This document shows positions 43,196-52,167 of a stretch of DNA of 64,000 nucleotides, piece after piece. The position numbers and the translations under genes are program-made. Position 1 is the stretch's first letter. Each line of letters starts with the position of its first letter. The notes under the pieces were generated by a model. That model was not told the origin of the DNA. It saw only the letters and a list, made by a program, of their open reading frames with translations, and ran no database searches. This DNA comes from Rhizobium sp. (lineage in GTDB: Bacteria > Pseudomonadota > Alphaproteobacteria > Rhizobiales > Rhizobiaceae). Where the stretch lies: NCBI GenBank assembly GCA_027533385.1, contig JAPZUE010000038.1, positions 1 to 64,000 on the forward strand. The letters are read 5' to 3'.

Positions 43196-44896
43196 TCAGC
43201 CCTCCGCCTCGTCGGCGAACAGATCGCCGGTCGTGGTGTCGGCCTTGCCGGGCCGCTTCACGGCCGGGCCCGCGTCTTCCTCATCCTCCTCCTGCATCAT
43301 GGGCAGCGAGCTGATCTTGAGCGAATAGTCGTCCTTGCCCCATTCGCAGCGGTCCAGAACCGCGCCGGGGATCTTGCGGATGGTCAGGTTCGACAGGGCG
43401 CTGGTGCCCGCCTCTTCATAGGCCGAGCAGCAGATCAGCAGGCTGCGGTGTTCGCCCACCTCGTCCGACAGGGCGCGCAGCTGCGCGCCGGTCAGGCTGT
43501 TGGTGGTGACATAGATATAGGCGGTTTCCGAGCTGTGGCCGTGCATCCAGAAATGTTCGGTCGAGGGCGCGTAGGTGTAGTTGAAGTGCTTGCACATTGC
43601 CTCGGCCAGCATGGCCGGGTTGTATTCGGCGCGGATGACCCAGTTGCCCCAGGCGTCCTTTTCCATCAACGACGGGGCGAGGCGGGCAAAGCGATAGCCG
43701 CCGCCGCCGCGCCACGCCGTGGCCTCGGTCACGCCGCCCTTGTCGGTGCCGTCGATCACCTTTTGCAGGCGCGGCACGATATGGGTTTTGGCGTGCCCGC
43801 CCAGTTCCACCATGATCCAGCGGCGGCCCATCTTGTGCGCAACCGCGCCAGTAGTGCCGGAACCCGCGAAAGAGTCGAGGACGAGGTCATCGGGGTTGGT
43901 TGCGATCTCAAGTACTCGCATCAGAAGCTTCTCTGGCTTTGGAGTGTCAAACGGCTTCTCCCCGTCGATGAACCCCTTCGCCTCAAGCTTTGCAGTTCGG
44001 TTACTGCCTACATCTGTATGCGGCCAAATTGTTTCGGGCGGTCTTTTTTCATTATCATCGGCATAAATTCGGAAGTATGGTGACCAACCATTACGTCCCT
44101 TCACCCATTCCAATCTATGCGCTTCTTCCTCGACTCGCTTGGGACTCCACCGCCACCGGCTGTCACTACCGTCAGGGTTCTTGGGGAATATTACTTCACC
44201 ATCTGGAGCAGTCAGCGAAAAATACATGGATGGACGGGCTTCGCGTGTCCCATCCGCACCCATAGCCCGAAGAGGCTTAGTGTAGTAGCGACGCCCTGTC
44301 TCGTCTGATTTGGAGTAGTGGCTTGCAGGCTCATCTCCGGCCGATAGACGATTAAGCTGCCAGAAATTTCGATCTTTGGCGTAAACAATCACATGGTCAT
44401 GCCTTGATGAGAAAAACTGTACGTCCATTCTTGGACTGTCAGCCTTCTCCCAAATGAGATTGGCCATGAAGTTTCGTCGTCCAAATACCTCGTCGAGAAT
44501 TACCTTCAAATAGTGAACTTCATTATCATCAAGCGTGATCCAGATCGACCCATTCTCGGATAACAGATTTCTAAGGATTTCTAGCCGATCCCGCATCATT
44601 CCAAGCCACATGGAATGCTCAAGCCCATCGTCATAATGCTCGAAAGCCGACCCGGTATTGTAGGGCGGGTCGATGAAGACGCATTTCACCTTGCCCCGCA
44701 CCGCCGGATCCGTCTCCAGCGCCTTCAGCGCCAGCAGGTTGTCGCCATGGATCAGCAGGTTATCGAAGATGTCGCCGTCGCGCCGCGCCTTGGCATGGTA
44801 GGACAGCTCGGGCTCTTCGATCAGAATGCGCGGTTCCAGCCGGGGGCGGATGTCCTTGCCAATCCAGGTGAGTTCGAGCTTGGTTTTGGCGGCCAT
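43196..44896 (-). CDS. Adenine-specific DNA methyltransferase (Mod type)
   Basis: 566 residues from ATG 44896, overlapping the SNF2 stop as TGATG. Beta-class N6-adenine methyltransferase: motif IV DPPYNTG (76-82) precedes motif I DSFAGSGTTG (341-350). It modifies host DNA against the Res enzyme. Codons for about residues 95-330 (44610-43906) are clearly poorer in G+C than the two ends, suggesting exchange of the central recognition region by recombination. The C-terminal 200 residues include an acidic EEDEEDAGP stretch. Confidence 0.9.
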   Translation of the reverse strand: MAAKTKLELTWIGKDIRPRLEPRILIEEPELSYHAKARRDGDIFDNLLIHGDNLLALKALETDPAVRGKVKCVFIDPPYNTGSAFEHYDDGLEHSMWLGMMRDRLEILRNLLSENGSIWITLDDNEVHYLKVILDEVFGRRNFMANLIWEKADSPRMDVQFFSSRHDHVIVYAKDRNFWQLNRLSAGDEPASHYSKSDETGRRYYTKPLRAMGADGTREARPSMYFSLTAPDGEVIFPKNPDGSDSRWRWSPKRVEEEAHRLEWVKGRNGWSPYFRIYADDNEKRPPETIWPHTDVGSNRTAKLEAKGFIDGEKPFDTPKPEKLLMRVLEIATNPDDLVLDSFAGSGTTGAVAHKMGRRWIMVELGGHAKTHIVPRLQKVIDGTDKGGVTEATAWRGGGGYRFARLAPSLMEKDAWGNWVIRAEYNPAMLAEAMCKHFNYTYAPSTEHFWMHGHSSETAYIYVTTNSLTGAQLRALSDEVGEHRSLLICCSAYEEAGTSALSNLTIRKIPGAVLDRCEWGKDDYSLKISSLPMMQEEDEEDAGPAVKRPGKADTTTGDLFADEAEG

Positions 44897-47760
44897 CAGA
44901 CAAGGCTCCATCTTATTGTAAACAGTGTGGTCAATGCGGGCGTCAGGTTCAACTGATCGGCGATCTCGTCCAGCATCCGCTCCCGCTCGTCATCGATCTC
45001 GCGCAGGCGGGTGTATAGCTGGTGCTGCAGGTCGTCGACCTGCCGCTGGATCTGCTTGGCCTCGCGCTGAAGTTCAAGCTTGGCCTCAAGGCCTGACGTT
45101 GCCCGCGCCAGCTTTTTCTTCTCGTTGGCTTCCTTGGTCAGCGCCTTGATCTGCTGATCAAAGGACACCTTGGCATCGTCGCGCCAGGCGTCGAGGCGTT
45201 CTTCCTCTTCGTTCAGGAATTCGCCCAGACGCTCCTGCGCGCGGGCGACCACATGGGTCTGCCGTTCAGCCATCACGCCGGACAGGTGCGCGTCGGGTAT
45301 GTCGCCGACCGCAGCCCCCGTAACCTCGGCCGGAACCTGCAACAGACGCTCGACCGTTTCGGAATGAACCTCTTGGCCGTGGTCGGTGAAGGCGGCGCAG
45401 ATGATCTCGTCATAGGTCTTGGCCGGGGTATGCAGGGTCAGCCGCGCGACCCGCATCCAGCCCGACTGCCCGCGCAGTTCGGCCACGTCGGCCAGATTGC
45501 CGGGATAGGCGGCATAGTCGAACTGCAAGGATGCCGGTTCCAGCGGCCGATCCTTGGCCTGCGCGATCAGCCGGTCGGCCAGGCCGCCATCGGCGAGCCG
45601 GAAGAACCGCCAGCCGCGCTCGTCGGCCTCGGGCCATTCGGTCGACCAGGTTTCGCCCGCGTAGTCGAAGCGTTGGGCGTGGTCGTCGTGGAAACGGGCG
45701 TCGGGCAGTTCCGCCCGCGCAAGGCCAAGAAGCGCGCGCTTGAAATCGCCGATGGCAGAGACCACTGCCTCGCGCCGCCCCAGAAGGCGTTCGATCACCC
45801 GGTCGTCCATCTCGGCGAGGAGTTTGTTGCGAGCGTCCTTCTTGGCCTCATCGATCTCGACGCTGAACTCGGCCTGAAGGCGGTCGAAGGCGGCGTTGAT
45901 CTCGTCATTGGTCCGGCAGGACTGGACGATGTCGAGGATGCGCCGCTCGATGTCCACCCCGGACTCGATGGCGCCGAGCACCTCGTCCGAGGACCCGAAG
46001 ACGCCGTCGAACAGTTTGAACTTCTGTTCCAGCAGTTGGTGGATGCGCTCCTCGGCTTGGTTCTTGCGGTTCAGGAAGTTGATGACAGTGACGTCGATCT
46101 TCTGGCCGTAGCGGTGGCAGCGCCCAATCCGCTGCTCGACCCGCTGGGGGTTCCAGGGCAGGTCGTAGTTGATCAGCAGGGAACAGAACTGAAGGTTGAT
46201 GCCTTCGGCCCCGGATTCCGTAGCGATCAGGATGGTGCGGTCATTGCGGAAGGCATCGACGATGGCAGCCTTCATGTCGGCGGTCTTTGACCCTGACACG
46301 GCTTCTGTTCCGCGATGCTTTTCCAACCAGCCCTTGTAGATCGCGTTACTGTCCTTGTCGGAATTCGAGCCATTAAGGACGACCATCTGCCCCTGGAAGC
46401 CGTTCGCCTCCAGCAGCTCACAAAGGTAAGACTGCGTCCGGACGGACTCCGTGAAGATGACCGCCTTGCGCTGCCCTCCCTTGCCGACGATTTCGGTCAG
46501 GACGTGCGGCAGGCAGTCCAGCAGGGCGCGGCCTTTCGCGTTGTCCGCGATGGACATGGCGAGGTCTCGATAGCGGGTCAGCTCGTCGATTTCCGCCTGA
46601 AGCTTCTTCGGATCGATGCGCTCGATGGCACCGTCTTCATGATCCTCGACGGCATCGGCTTCGACACCTCCCCCGGCGTCGCGCCAGTCTTCCGCTTCCT
46701 CGGCGAAGCCGTCAATATCGTCGAGCGTCTCGTCATCGACGATGAGCTTTGCCTGAAGCCGCTTGACCATCTTGTCGAGGGTCTGGGCTACGGCGAAGGA
46801 CGATGATCCGAGAATCTTCCGCAGCATCAGCGTCACGAGGTGCCGCCCGTTCTGCCCCAGCGCGATTGTGTCGGTCCTCTGGAGGTAGGCGGACATTAGG
46901 TCATAGAGGTCTGTCTCTAGCCGTGCGGGCGTGAAGTCAAAGGTCTTAGCCAGGCGGTTGGTATAGTTAATGAGACCCGCCTTCTGCACCTGACGCCGAA
47001 GGGTGCGCTTGCAGATCGGCTCAAGGCGGCGGGCCAGCAGCGCATGCGAGGCAACCTCTTCCCGCCCACCGAACTCGGCGCGGAACGCCTGTTCAGATCC
47101 GAAATAGGTATCGTCGATGATGCTGATCAGGCCGAACAACTCCATCAGGTTGTTCTGGAGCGGTGTGGCAGTCAGCAGGAGCTTCTGGCGACCAGCCAGC
47201 GCGTCCCGCAGAACAGCAGCCCGCGACGTTTCGGCGGCTCGGTAGACGTTTCGGAGCTTGTGCGCCTCATCGAACACTACCAGGTGCCACGGGACCATTC
47301 GGACGGCGTCAGCCATTCTGGCGGCGAACTCGTAGGAGACAATAACGATGCACTCGCCCTGCCCGATTGGGTTCGGGCGTCCGCTGGCCGTGATGTCCTT
47401 CAGACGTCTTGCATCGAGAATCTCGGACGGAAGCGAGAACTTCTCCATCAACTCCGTGGCCCATTGCTTGCGCAGCGAGGCCGGAACAACAAGGAGCAAG
47501 TTCCGCTGGCGGCTCCACCAATACTGGCTGAGCACGAGCGCAGCCTCGATAGTTTTCCCGAGACCCACCTCGTCGGCCAGCAGCACCCCCTTGGACAGCG
47601 GGGATCTTAGCGCGAACATGGCGGCATCGACTTGGTGTGGGTTCAGGTCAACACGGGCAGACGACAGGGATTGCGTCAAACCATCGGCGTCGTCAAAGCC
47701 TTCACGGGTCAGAAAATGCGCGAAGTATTTCGCTTGATGCTGGCTGAAGCTTCGCTGCAC
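44896..47760 (-). CDS. SNF2/RapA-type helicase of the restriction operon
   Basis: 954 residues. SNF2 ATPase: motif I ADEVGLGKT (62-70), DEAH 164-167 in VVFDEAHKLRN, LTATPLQNNL, and C-terminal lobe motifs ATESGAEGINLQ and QRIGRCHRYGQ. A long C-terminal coiled coil (EEERLDAWRDDAKVSF onward) ends the protein. SNF2-type helicases accompany methyltransferases in defence systems such as DISARM (DrmD). Here it heads a type III-like set without drmABC, so it is a different arrangement. Starts 4 bp after the Phd-like gene. Confidence 0.88.
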   Translation of the reverse strand: MQRSFSQHQAKYFAHFLTREGFDDADGLTQSLSSARVDLNPHQVDAAMFALRSPLSKGVLLADEVGLGKTIEAALVLSQYWWSRQRNLLLVVPASLRKQWATELMEKFSLPSEILDARRLKDITASGRPNPIGQGECIVIVSYEFAARMADAVRMVPWHLVVFDEAHKLRNVYRAAETSRAAVLRDALAGRQKLLLTATPLQNNLMELFGLISIIDDTYFGSEQAFRAEFGGREEVASHALLARRLEPICKRTLRRQVQKAGLINYTNRLAKTFDFTPARLETDLYDLMSAYLQRTDTIALGQNGRHLVTLMLRKILGSSSFAVAQTLDKMVKRLQAKLIVDDETLDDIDGFAEEAEDWRDAGGGVEADAVEDHEDGAIERIDPKKLQAEIDELTRYRDLAMSIADNAKGRALLDCLPHVLTEIVGKGGQRKAVIFTESVRTQSYLCELLEANGFQGQMVVLNGSNSDKDSNAIYKGWLEKHRGTEAVSGSKTADMKAAIVDAFRNDRTILIATESGAEGINLQFCSLLINYDLPWNPQRVEQRIGRCHRYGQKIDVTVINFLNRKNQAEERIHQLLEQKFKLFDGVFGSSDEVLGAIESGVDIERRILDIVQSCRTNDEINAAFDRLQAEFSVEIDEAKKDARNKLLAEMDDRVIERLLGRREAVVSAIGDFKRALLGLARAELPDARFHDDHAQRFDYAGETWSTEWPEADERGWRFFRLADGGLADRLIAQAKDRPLEPASLQFDYAAYPGNLADVAELRGQSGWMRVARLTLHTPAKTYDEIICAAFTDHGQEVHSETVERLLQVPAEVTGAAVGDIPDAHLSGVMAERQTHVVARAQERLGEFLNEEEERLDAWRDDAKVSFDQQIKALTKEANEKKKLARATSGLEAKLELQREAKQIQRQVDDLQHQLYTRLREIDDERERMLDEIADQLNLTPALTTLFTIRWSLV

Positions 47761-47764
47761 GTAC

Positions 47765-47995
47765 TTAGGTTCCTTGTCTTTCGGCTACCGTCTCTCGACC
47801 ACCACCTGAGCGATTAGTGCCTTCCGTCAGTCGCTCATACTCCTCGATAGCCAATACGACAACGACACCCCTACCATGCTTCTCAATGACCACCGGCTCT
47901 GCACGAGCGGTGTCGAGGAGCAGGCCGAACGCGTTCTTCGCTTCCCTCGCGGACATGGTTCGCATCGCAGCGTCCCTTCTGGATATTGTAGCCAT
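47765..47995 (-). CDS. Phd/YefM-type antitoxin-like protein
   Basis: 76 residues. MSAREAKNAFGLLLDTARAE and PVVIEKHGRGVVVVLAIEEY are the Phd/YefM DNA-binding and dimer core. It may start at ATG 47995 or at the in-frame ATGs of MRTMSARE. No toxin gene is adjacent; the next gene, 4 bp away, is the SNF2 helicase. So it probably works as a repressor of the restriction operon, or is what is left of a toxin-antitoxin pair. Confidence 0.78.
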   Translation of the reverse strand: MATISRRDAAMRTMSAREAKNAFGLLLDTARAEPVVIEKHGRGVVVVLAIEEYERLTEGTNRSGGGRETVAERQGT

Positions 47996-48155
47996 AATAG
48001 CTCCGATTCTTGTCAGAGCGAAACACTGAATGCATGGTTCTGAGGATAAACAGGGACATCTGACGGCGCATGGTGCGGTGGCTTATGCCGCGCTTCATCC
48101 TCGCCGTGCCACCGCCTTAAACCCCAGGTGGGGCTTCGTCGCGCTCTAGGGCCGA

Positions 48156-48335
48156 TTATGTTGCGCCGTCCTCGCCCTCGCCCTCTTCATCACCCTCTTC
48201 CGCGATCTCCTCTAGTAGTTCAGCGACCTGGTTCTGATGAGCAAGCAGGTAGTCTGCCAGCTGCTCCCGAACTGCGGCGTTCACTCGCCAGCTGAAATTA
48301 TGCGCAGCGTCGATGTGGCTCGCGATTGACTTCTC
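48156..48335 (-). pseudogene. Fragment of a protein C-terminus
   Basis: An open stretch of 59 codons between two stops, without a start codon, reads NFSWRVNAAVREQLADYLLA then an acidic tail EEIAEEGDEEGEGEDGAT. The composition is clearly protein-like. It resembles the end of a larger nuclease or ParB-type protein, but I cannot name it. The whole 47996-48451 interval holds no intact gene. Confidence 0.4.
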
Positions 48336-48451
48336 TTAGCTAAAAGACTGGATCACCCTTGCTAAGGGCCGAAAAATGTTGCCATGCATTTTTCCTATAA
48401 GCCCCTGAAATTATTTCCGTTTAAAAGCACTCGTCGCAGCGCGTTTAGGCA

Positions 48452-48733
48452 CTAGAGACCTGGTTTGGGTGTTGGCACTCGCATTGGTGGAGCCGCTCGC
48501 AAAAGCTCAGATGGTGCGGATGGGACGACACTAGTTTCCGGTTTCTGGTCGGCCGTGAATTTAGGCATTGCGCTGCCGTCTGCCATGGCCTGAAAAAGCG
48601 CCCTCGTTTGCGCGACAGGGTGCGTCTGCGCGACTTTCAGCAGTTGTTTCCGGAGCGCCAGACGAAACTTCTTCAACTCGGGATCAAGTGCGCTGACCAA
48701 GGACGAACCTGTGAGTGGGAGTGGCTTTTTCAT
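48452..48733 (-). CDS. Small basic protein, unknown
   Basis: 93 residues from ATG 48733 in an ATGA overlap with the upstream gene. The N-terminal half is helical and basic (ELKKFRLALRKQLLKVAQTH), the C-terminal half Pro/Ser-rich. Function unknown; coupled to the 48730-49326 gene. Confidence 0.55.
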   Translation of the reverse strand: MKKPLPLTGSSLVSALDPELKKFRLALRKQLLKVAQTHPVAQTRALFQAMADGSAMPKFTADQKPETSVVPSAPSELLRAAPPMRVPTPKPGL

Positions 48734-49326
48734 GCGGCCCGTTCCTTCGCCCACACATAGCTTTCGAGCACTTCAACGTGCGTGCGCTCAGGCATCCTGC
48801 TAAACTTGAAGAGCGTCATTTCGCTCTGCATGTCGATAAGTACGTATTCGTCACAATTCAGTTCGCGGCAAATTTGTTTGATGTCGACCTTGCCGGACGC
48901 GACGACCTTCCGAAGCCTGGACCGCAACAGCTGTTCTTCCGACATCTTGATTTTAGGAGTCTCCCACCGCACCTCTCGGGGCCTCATGACGAGCCTGCCG
49001 CAATGCGTGTCGGCCAGAAAAGAAGCTTTCTCAGCATTGTTTGCACTACCGATCAGCACCTCGCAGTCGTCATAGATATCGATGATTTTCCCGTAGTCTA
49101 TGATGTAAAGCTCGTGAAAATGCGCTTCAATCACGAGCTGCATCAGCTTGTCGGCTGGTATCACATTGGGGTCAGAAGGATCGCACCATGCTTCAACGTA
49201 TTGTAGCGACACCCCCAAAACTCGGGCTCCAATCGCACGTCGGCCGCTACGATCTCCCAGCCTGTCAACGTAGTATTGAGTTCGCTCCTTTATCTCCTTC
49301 TTCGTAAGCGTCAGTAGCTTTGCCAT
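48730..49326 (-). CDS. Putative phage-type regulatory protein
   Basis: 198 residues from ATG 49326 with GAGGA upstream. The segment GRRAIGARVLGVSLQYVEAW reads as a helix-turn-helix (about 30-49), as in phage CII/YdaT-like regulators. A mixed alpha/beta domain follows (AHFHELYIIDYGKIIDIYDD), then a second HTH-like end (KVDIKQICRELNCDEYVL). Divergent from the gene at 49486, with 160 bp shared control region. Family not certain. Confidence 0.55.
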   Translation of the reverse strand: MAKLLTLTKKEIKERTQYYVDRLGDRSGRRAIGARVLGVSLQYVEAWCDPSDPNVIPADKLMQLVIEAHFHELYIIDYGKIIDIYDDCEVLIGSANNAEKASFLADTHCGRLVMRPREVRWETPKIKMSEEQLLRSRLRKVVASGKVDIKQICRELNCDEYVLIDMQSEMTLFKFSRMPERTHVEVLESYVWAKERAA

Positions 49327-49485
49327 GTGTTCCTCTTGCGCGCGGTGCTCGTGGAATAAGTCTTTGGCGAATTTTTCGTTGGCGCAAGCGCTCTTTGCGT
49401 GTGCAGTCGGAGACAACACTTGCCCCTCTTGTCGCTTGCTCGCCCAACGCCGACTGTCTCTGAACCGATGCAGAAGGAGACGGCG

Positions 49486-50025
49486 ATGAGATTTCTGATG
49501 GCTTTAATGATGGCTATTGCCAATATCGGCAAAGGCTTTCTGAACGGCATAGAATGGTGTTGGAGAACAGGCTGGGGGTTGCTGGGCTTTGGTGGTTCGC
49601 CGACTGTTATGCCGCCGCAAAAGATCGAGATTCCCAACACTGATGAAGTCGAGATCGTTCGTGACATGGCCCGGGGTCAGCAACGCGCCGTGGACGCGAT
49701 GCTGTCGACACCGGCAAGATGTGTTCAGGCCTGGGCTGCCGCACTGCCGGAGCAACGCGATACTATTCCACTTCGAGGCCTCACCGAGGATCAGATAGAT
49801 TGGCTGGAAGTGCGCCTGACAGACAATGAGTTGAAGCTTCTCGCGGACGAAAAATCGGAGCACAAGATCAACGCTGCTCTAGCTGGAATCGAAGATGCTA
49901 TTCACGGAGTCCGGTCAGTACCGTCACCTGGGGTGAAGAAGAAATCCGGCCCGAAGATCGATATCTCGAACCGGATTCATAAGTTCCGCTTTGCAGAAGG
50001 GCACCAGCCGCATCAGTTGCACTGA
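49486..50025 (+). CDS. Unknown protein with hydrophobic N-terminus
   Basis: 179 residues from ATG 49486, preceded by AAGGAGA. The first 35 residues (MRFLMALMMAIANIGKGFLN) could be a membrane anchor or signal. The rest is soluble: LRGLTEDQIDWLEVRLTDNE then a basic C-terminus ending in a His-containing tail. It overlaps the end of the convergent gene by 13 bp. No family recognised. Confidence 0.55.
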   Translation: MRFLMALMMAIANIGKGFLNGIEWCWRTGWGLLGFGGSPTVMPPQKIEIPNTDEVEIVRDMARGQQRAVDAMLSTPARCVQAWAAALPEQRDTIPLRGLTEDQIDWLEVRLTDNELKLLADEKSEHKINAALAGIEDAIHGVRSVPSPGVKKKSGPKIDISNRIHKFRFAEGHQPHQLH

Positions 50026-50378
50026 CGACGACGGCCAAAATGTTTGGAGGCGGCGACGCGTTGAGCTTGCTGCCTCTTTTTGATGAGGGGGATCAGCCGG
50101 TTGATCTCGTCGTCATATTCCGCCGGATAGAGGTGCTCCCTCATATAATCGCCGAACGTTTCCCACACCTCACGCACGTCGTCTTCACGCTCCATATCGG
50201 CAGCAGTCATAGCCATGTCCCTTTGGATTGACCTCCAGTTCTCCTGGTCTTCCATGTAAGCCTCGTACAAGGCGTAGATCGAGCGAAACCCGGTGAAGGG
50301 CAAAACATCGTCTTGATCCAGGCCTTGGACGAGCCAGCGCTGGATAGCCTGCTGAGGTGTCAACAGAAACTCACTCAT
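50013..50378 (-). CDS. Unknown small protein
   Basis: 121 residues from ATG 50378, in an ATGA overlap with the upstream gene. Acidic and helical, ending in a basic tail (KKRQQAQRVAASKHFGRRR). It contains LLTPQQAIQRWLVQGLDQDD. Function unknown. Confidence 0.55.
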   Translation of the reverse strand: MSEFLLTPQQAIQRWLVQGLDQDDVLPFTGFRSIYALYEAYMEDQENWRSIQRDMAMTAADMEREDDVREVWETFGDYMREHLYPAEYDDEINRLIPLIKKRQQAQRVAASKHFGRRRQCN

Positions 50379-50689
50379 GCTGCGGTCCTCATTCTTGCGA
50401 TGACACCCCGACGCTGCTCGGCGACTTCGCGCAGTCTTGCGTTTTCCGCGATCAGGTTCTCGTTTTCGACGGCGAGCTGCTTTGCGTGTTCGGCCCACTC
50501 ATTGCATGCAGCGACTGCATCTTCGAGCTGCTGAGCAAGAACCCGAGAAGCATATTCTTCCCGAGCTGCGCGAGCGGCTGCTACACCCTGCATGTGAGCC
50601 GATACAGCACCTGCAGCTAGAACCGAAATGATCGCTCCAGTCTGGACTGCGACCGCTGTTGCCGGGCACCCTACGCTTCTGTGGCTCAT
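50375..50689 (-). CDS. Small membrane-anchored coiled-coil protein
   Basis: 104 residues. One N-terminal hydrophobic helix (QTGAIISVLAAGAVSAHMQG) is followed by a long coiled coil (LEDAVAACNEWAEHAKQLAV and on). The shape is like a phage spanin inner subunit, but no lysis genes are near, so no such claim is made. Coupled to the next gene by ATGA. Confidence 0.55.
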   Translation of the reverse strand: MSHRSVGCPATAVAVQTGAIISVLAAGAVSAHMQGVAAARAAREEYASRVLAQQLEDAVAACNEWAEHAKQLAVENENLIAENARLREVAEQRRGVIARMRTAA

Positions 50690-50758
50690 CTGTTTCTCCT
50701 GGTCCGTTTCTGCTGAAATGATCCGGTACCAGGGAGGTAAGGTCCGTTAATGTCAACA

Positions 50759-51061
50759 TTAAAACTTTAAGGGCATGTCGATTTTTCGGTACCTTTTCAA
50801 TGACTTGTGACAGATCGGGGGCAGATGACGCCGGGTTGCCCCTGGTTTGTAACACCACGTCGAGCGCATCAGCTTTCGGAAAGTTTCGACCTCGACTTCG
50901 ATCTGTTCTTCCGACGGCATAGGCATCGGAAGATTAGCTTCGCCGAGAGCTACTAGCAGCGTCGCATAGTCTCGGAATCTCATACGTTCCATGGCGACGT
51001 GGCGGCCGATCTGATCGCGCGAATACAGCACGAGAGGATGCGTGTCCGGAAGTTCAGGCAT
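50759..51061 (-). CDS. Unknown small protein
   Basis: 100 residues, 2 bp after the upstream gene. It begins MPELPDTHPLVLYSRDQIGR and ends basic with a cluster of Arg/His/Lys. There are two cysteines (STWCYKPG, PPICHKS). No family seen. Confidence 0.52.
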   Translation of the reverse strand: MPELPDTHPLVLYSRDQIGRHVAMERMRFRDYATLLVALGEANLPMPMPSEEQIEVEVETFRKLMRSTWCYKPGATRRHLPPICHKSLKRYRKIDMPLKF

Positions 51062-51063
51062 TT

Positions 51064-51474
51064 CTAAATCTCTCGAACATGCGTCAGCGTCATCGCATTA
51101 GCTTCATCGACCGACAGGATGCCTTCGCGCAGGAGGTCCGCGATCAGCCTAAGAGTGTCGTCACCTTCGATCCCTTCGATGCGATTTAAGGCATCTGCCA
51201 GCCGCTCCGCATGTTCGTCAGACGGCGTTACATTGTAGTAGCGCGCGATGTTTTTGACTTTCTGTTCCGTCGTCTCTCCGCCGATTGACATTATCACTAG
51301 TCGGCGCACGCGCTCCTCCTGCGGCACCTCCTCGTCGATCCATCGCTCCAGCATCTCGATGTCTTCGCGTGACATATCTCGGCCTGAAATGACGGTGTTC
51401 GCCGCCATCTGATGGAGACGATATTTCTGTGCTGCTTTTGATTTGTCGGAAGAGCGGTACATCATGGCTGCCAT
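51064..51474 (-). CDS. Unknown helical protein
   Basis: 136 residues, charged and helical (REDIEMLERWIDEEVPQEER; HAERLADALNRIEGI). Overlaps the upstream gene by 13 bp and runs into the next with a 2-bp gap, so it belongs to a leftward operon from 51785. Function unknown. Confidence 0.55.
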   Translation of the reverse strand: MAAMMYRSSDKSKAAQKYRLHQMAANTVISGRDMSREDIEMLERWIDEEVPQEERVRRLVIMSIGGETTEQKVKNIARYYNVTPSDEHAERLADALNRIEGIEGDDTLRLIADLLREGILSVDEANAMTLTHVREI

Positions 51475-51785
51475 CCATATCGATCCGGGTATCGGGCCAC
51501 CCGCTCTTCTGTGATCGATCCGGTGCCTTTGTCCTGGCGCTCTTCGTAGATCGCTCTAGCCGTAAGAACGGATATCCAAAGCTCGGCTTTATCCGAGCTG
51601 CATGTATCGAGCACCTGCTGCTGCTCTTCGTCGGACAGCAAAAGGAAGGCCTCAACTTTCTCGATCATTTCCGGCGTCGACTGAAACGGCACATACTGCA
51701 GCCTCAATCGCTGCTTCGCCTCGGCCGACCGCTGCTTCCAATCATCGATCAGGACGGTGATCATCGCAGGCCTAGTGTCCGTCAT
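51462..51785 (-). CDS. Unknown small protein, first gene of operon
   Basis: 107 residues, helical, with FLLLSDEEQQQVLDTCSSDK in the middle. AGGAGT lies upstream of ATG 51785. It leads the leftward set 51785 to 50759. No family recognised. Confidence 0.55.
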   Translation of the reverse strand: MTDTRPAMITVLIDDWKQRSAEAKQRLRLQYVPFQSTPEMIEKVEAFLLLSDEEQQQVLDTCSSDKAELWISVLTARAIYEERQDKGTGSITEERVARYPDRYGWQP

Positions 51786-52074
51786 GTCAACACTCCTTCA
51801 GGCTTCAGCACACATCGACTGGTCAACTGAATTGAGAGTCTACGGCAATGTGGAATGATTTAAAATAGGGTGCGAATACATTGACTTAGGTTGTGTTGAT
51901 TTATGTCTTTAAGAACATATTTGTTTCTGAATATGTCTCGTGTGTCATATTCCTGTCGGCGGTTTGACACGGGCGTGGCCAAGGCGAATGATCATTTTAG
52001 TCCTTGCCTGGATGCGTCTACATCCAGGACATCGGAGCTGCCAGGTTAGACGACCTGATTAGAACTGATGGTGT

Positions 52075-52140
52075 TCCTTGAGTAGTGTATGGATAGCACG
52101 CGCCCGCAAAGCGAAGTCCGGTTCAATTCCGGATCAAGGA
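52075..52140 (+). ncRNA. tRNA-like element, truncated or decayed
   Basis: 66 nt fold like a tRNA: a perfect 7-bp acceptor stem (52075-52081 with 52134-52140), a D-type arm (GTGT 52085-52088 with GCAC 52096-52099), and a textbook T arm (TCCGG-TTCAATT-CCGGA, 52117-52133). The anticodon arm is cut to 3 bp (52101-52103 with 52111-52113) with a 7-nt loop CCGCAAA; position 33 is C, not T. No CCA follows. It is either a decayed island tRNA or a tRNA mimic. Confidence 0.55.
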
Positions 52141-52167
52141 AGACTGGGAATTCAAAACGGCTCTCCG

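Noticed and set aside
39476..47995. Calling the restriction operon DISARM
   Set aside because: drmA, drmB and drmC are absent and a type III Res-like protein is present.
50375..50689. Phage spanin (Rz-like) gene
   Set aside because: Membrane helix plus coiled coil fits, but no holin, endolysin or second spanin is near.
52075..52140. Functional tRNA-Cys (loop would give GCA anticodon)
   Set aside because: Anticodon stem is only 3 bp, base 33 is C and CCA is absent, so a normal tRNA is not claimed.
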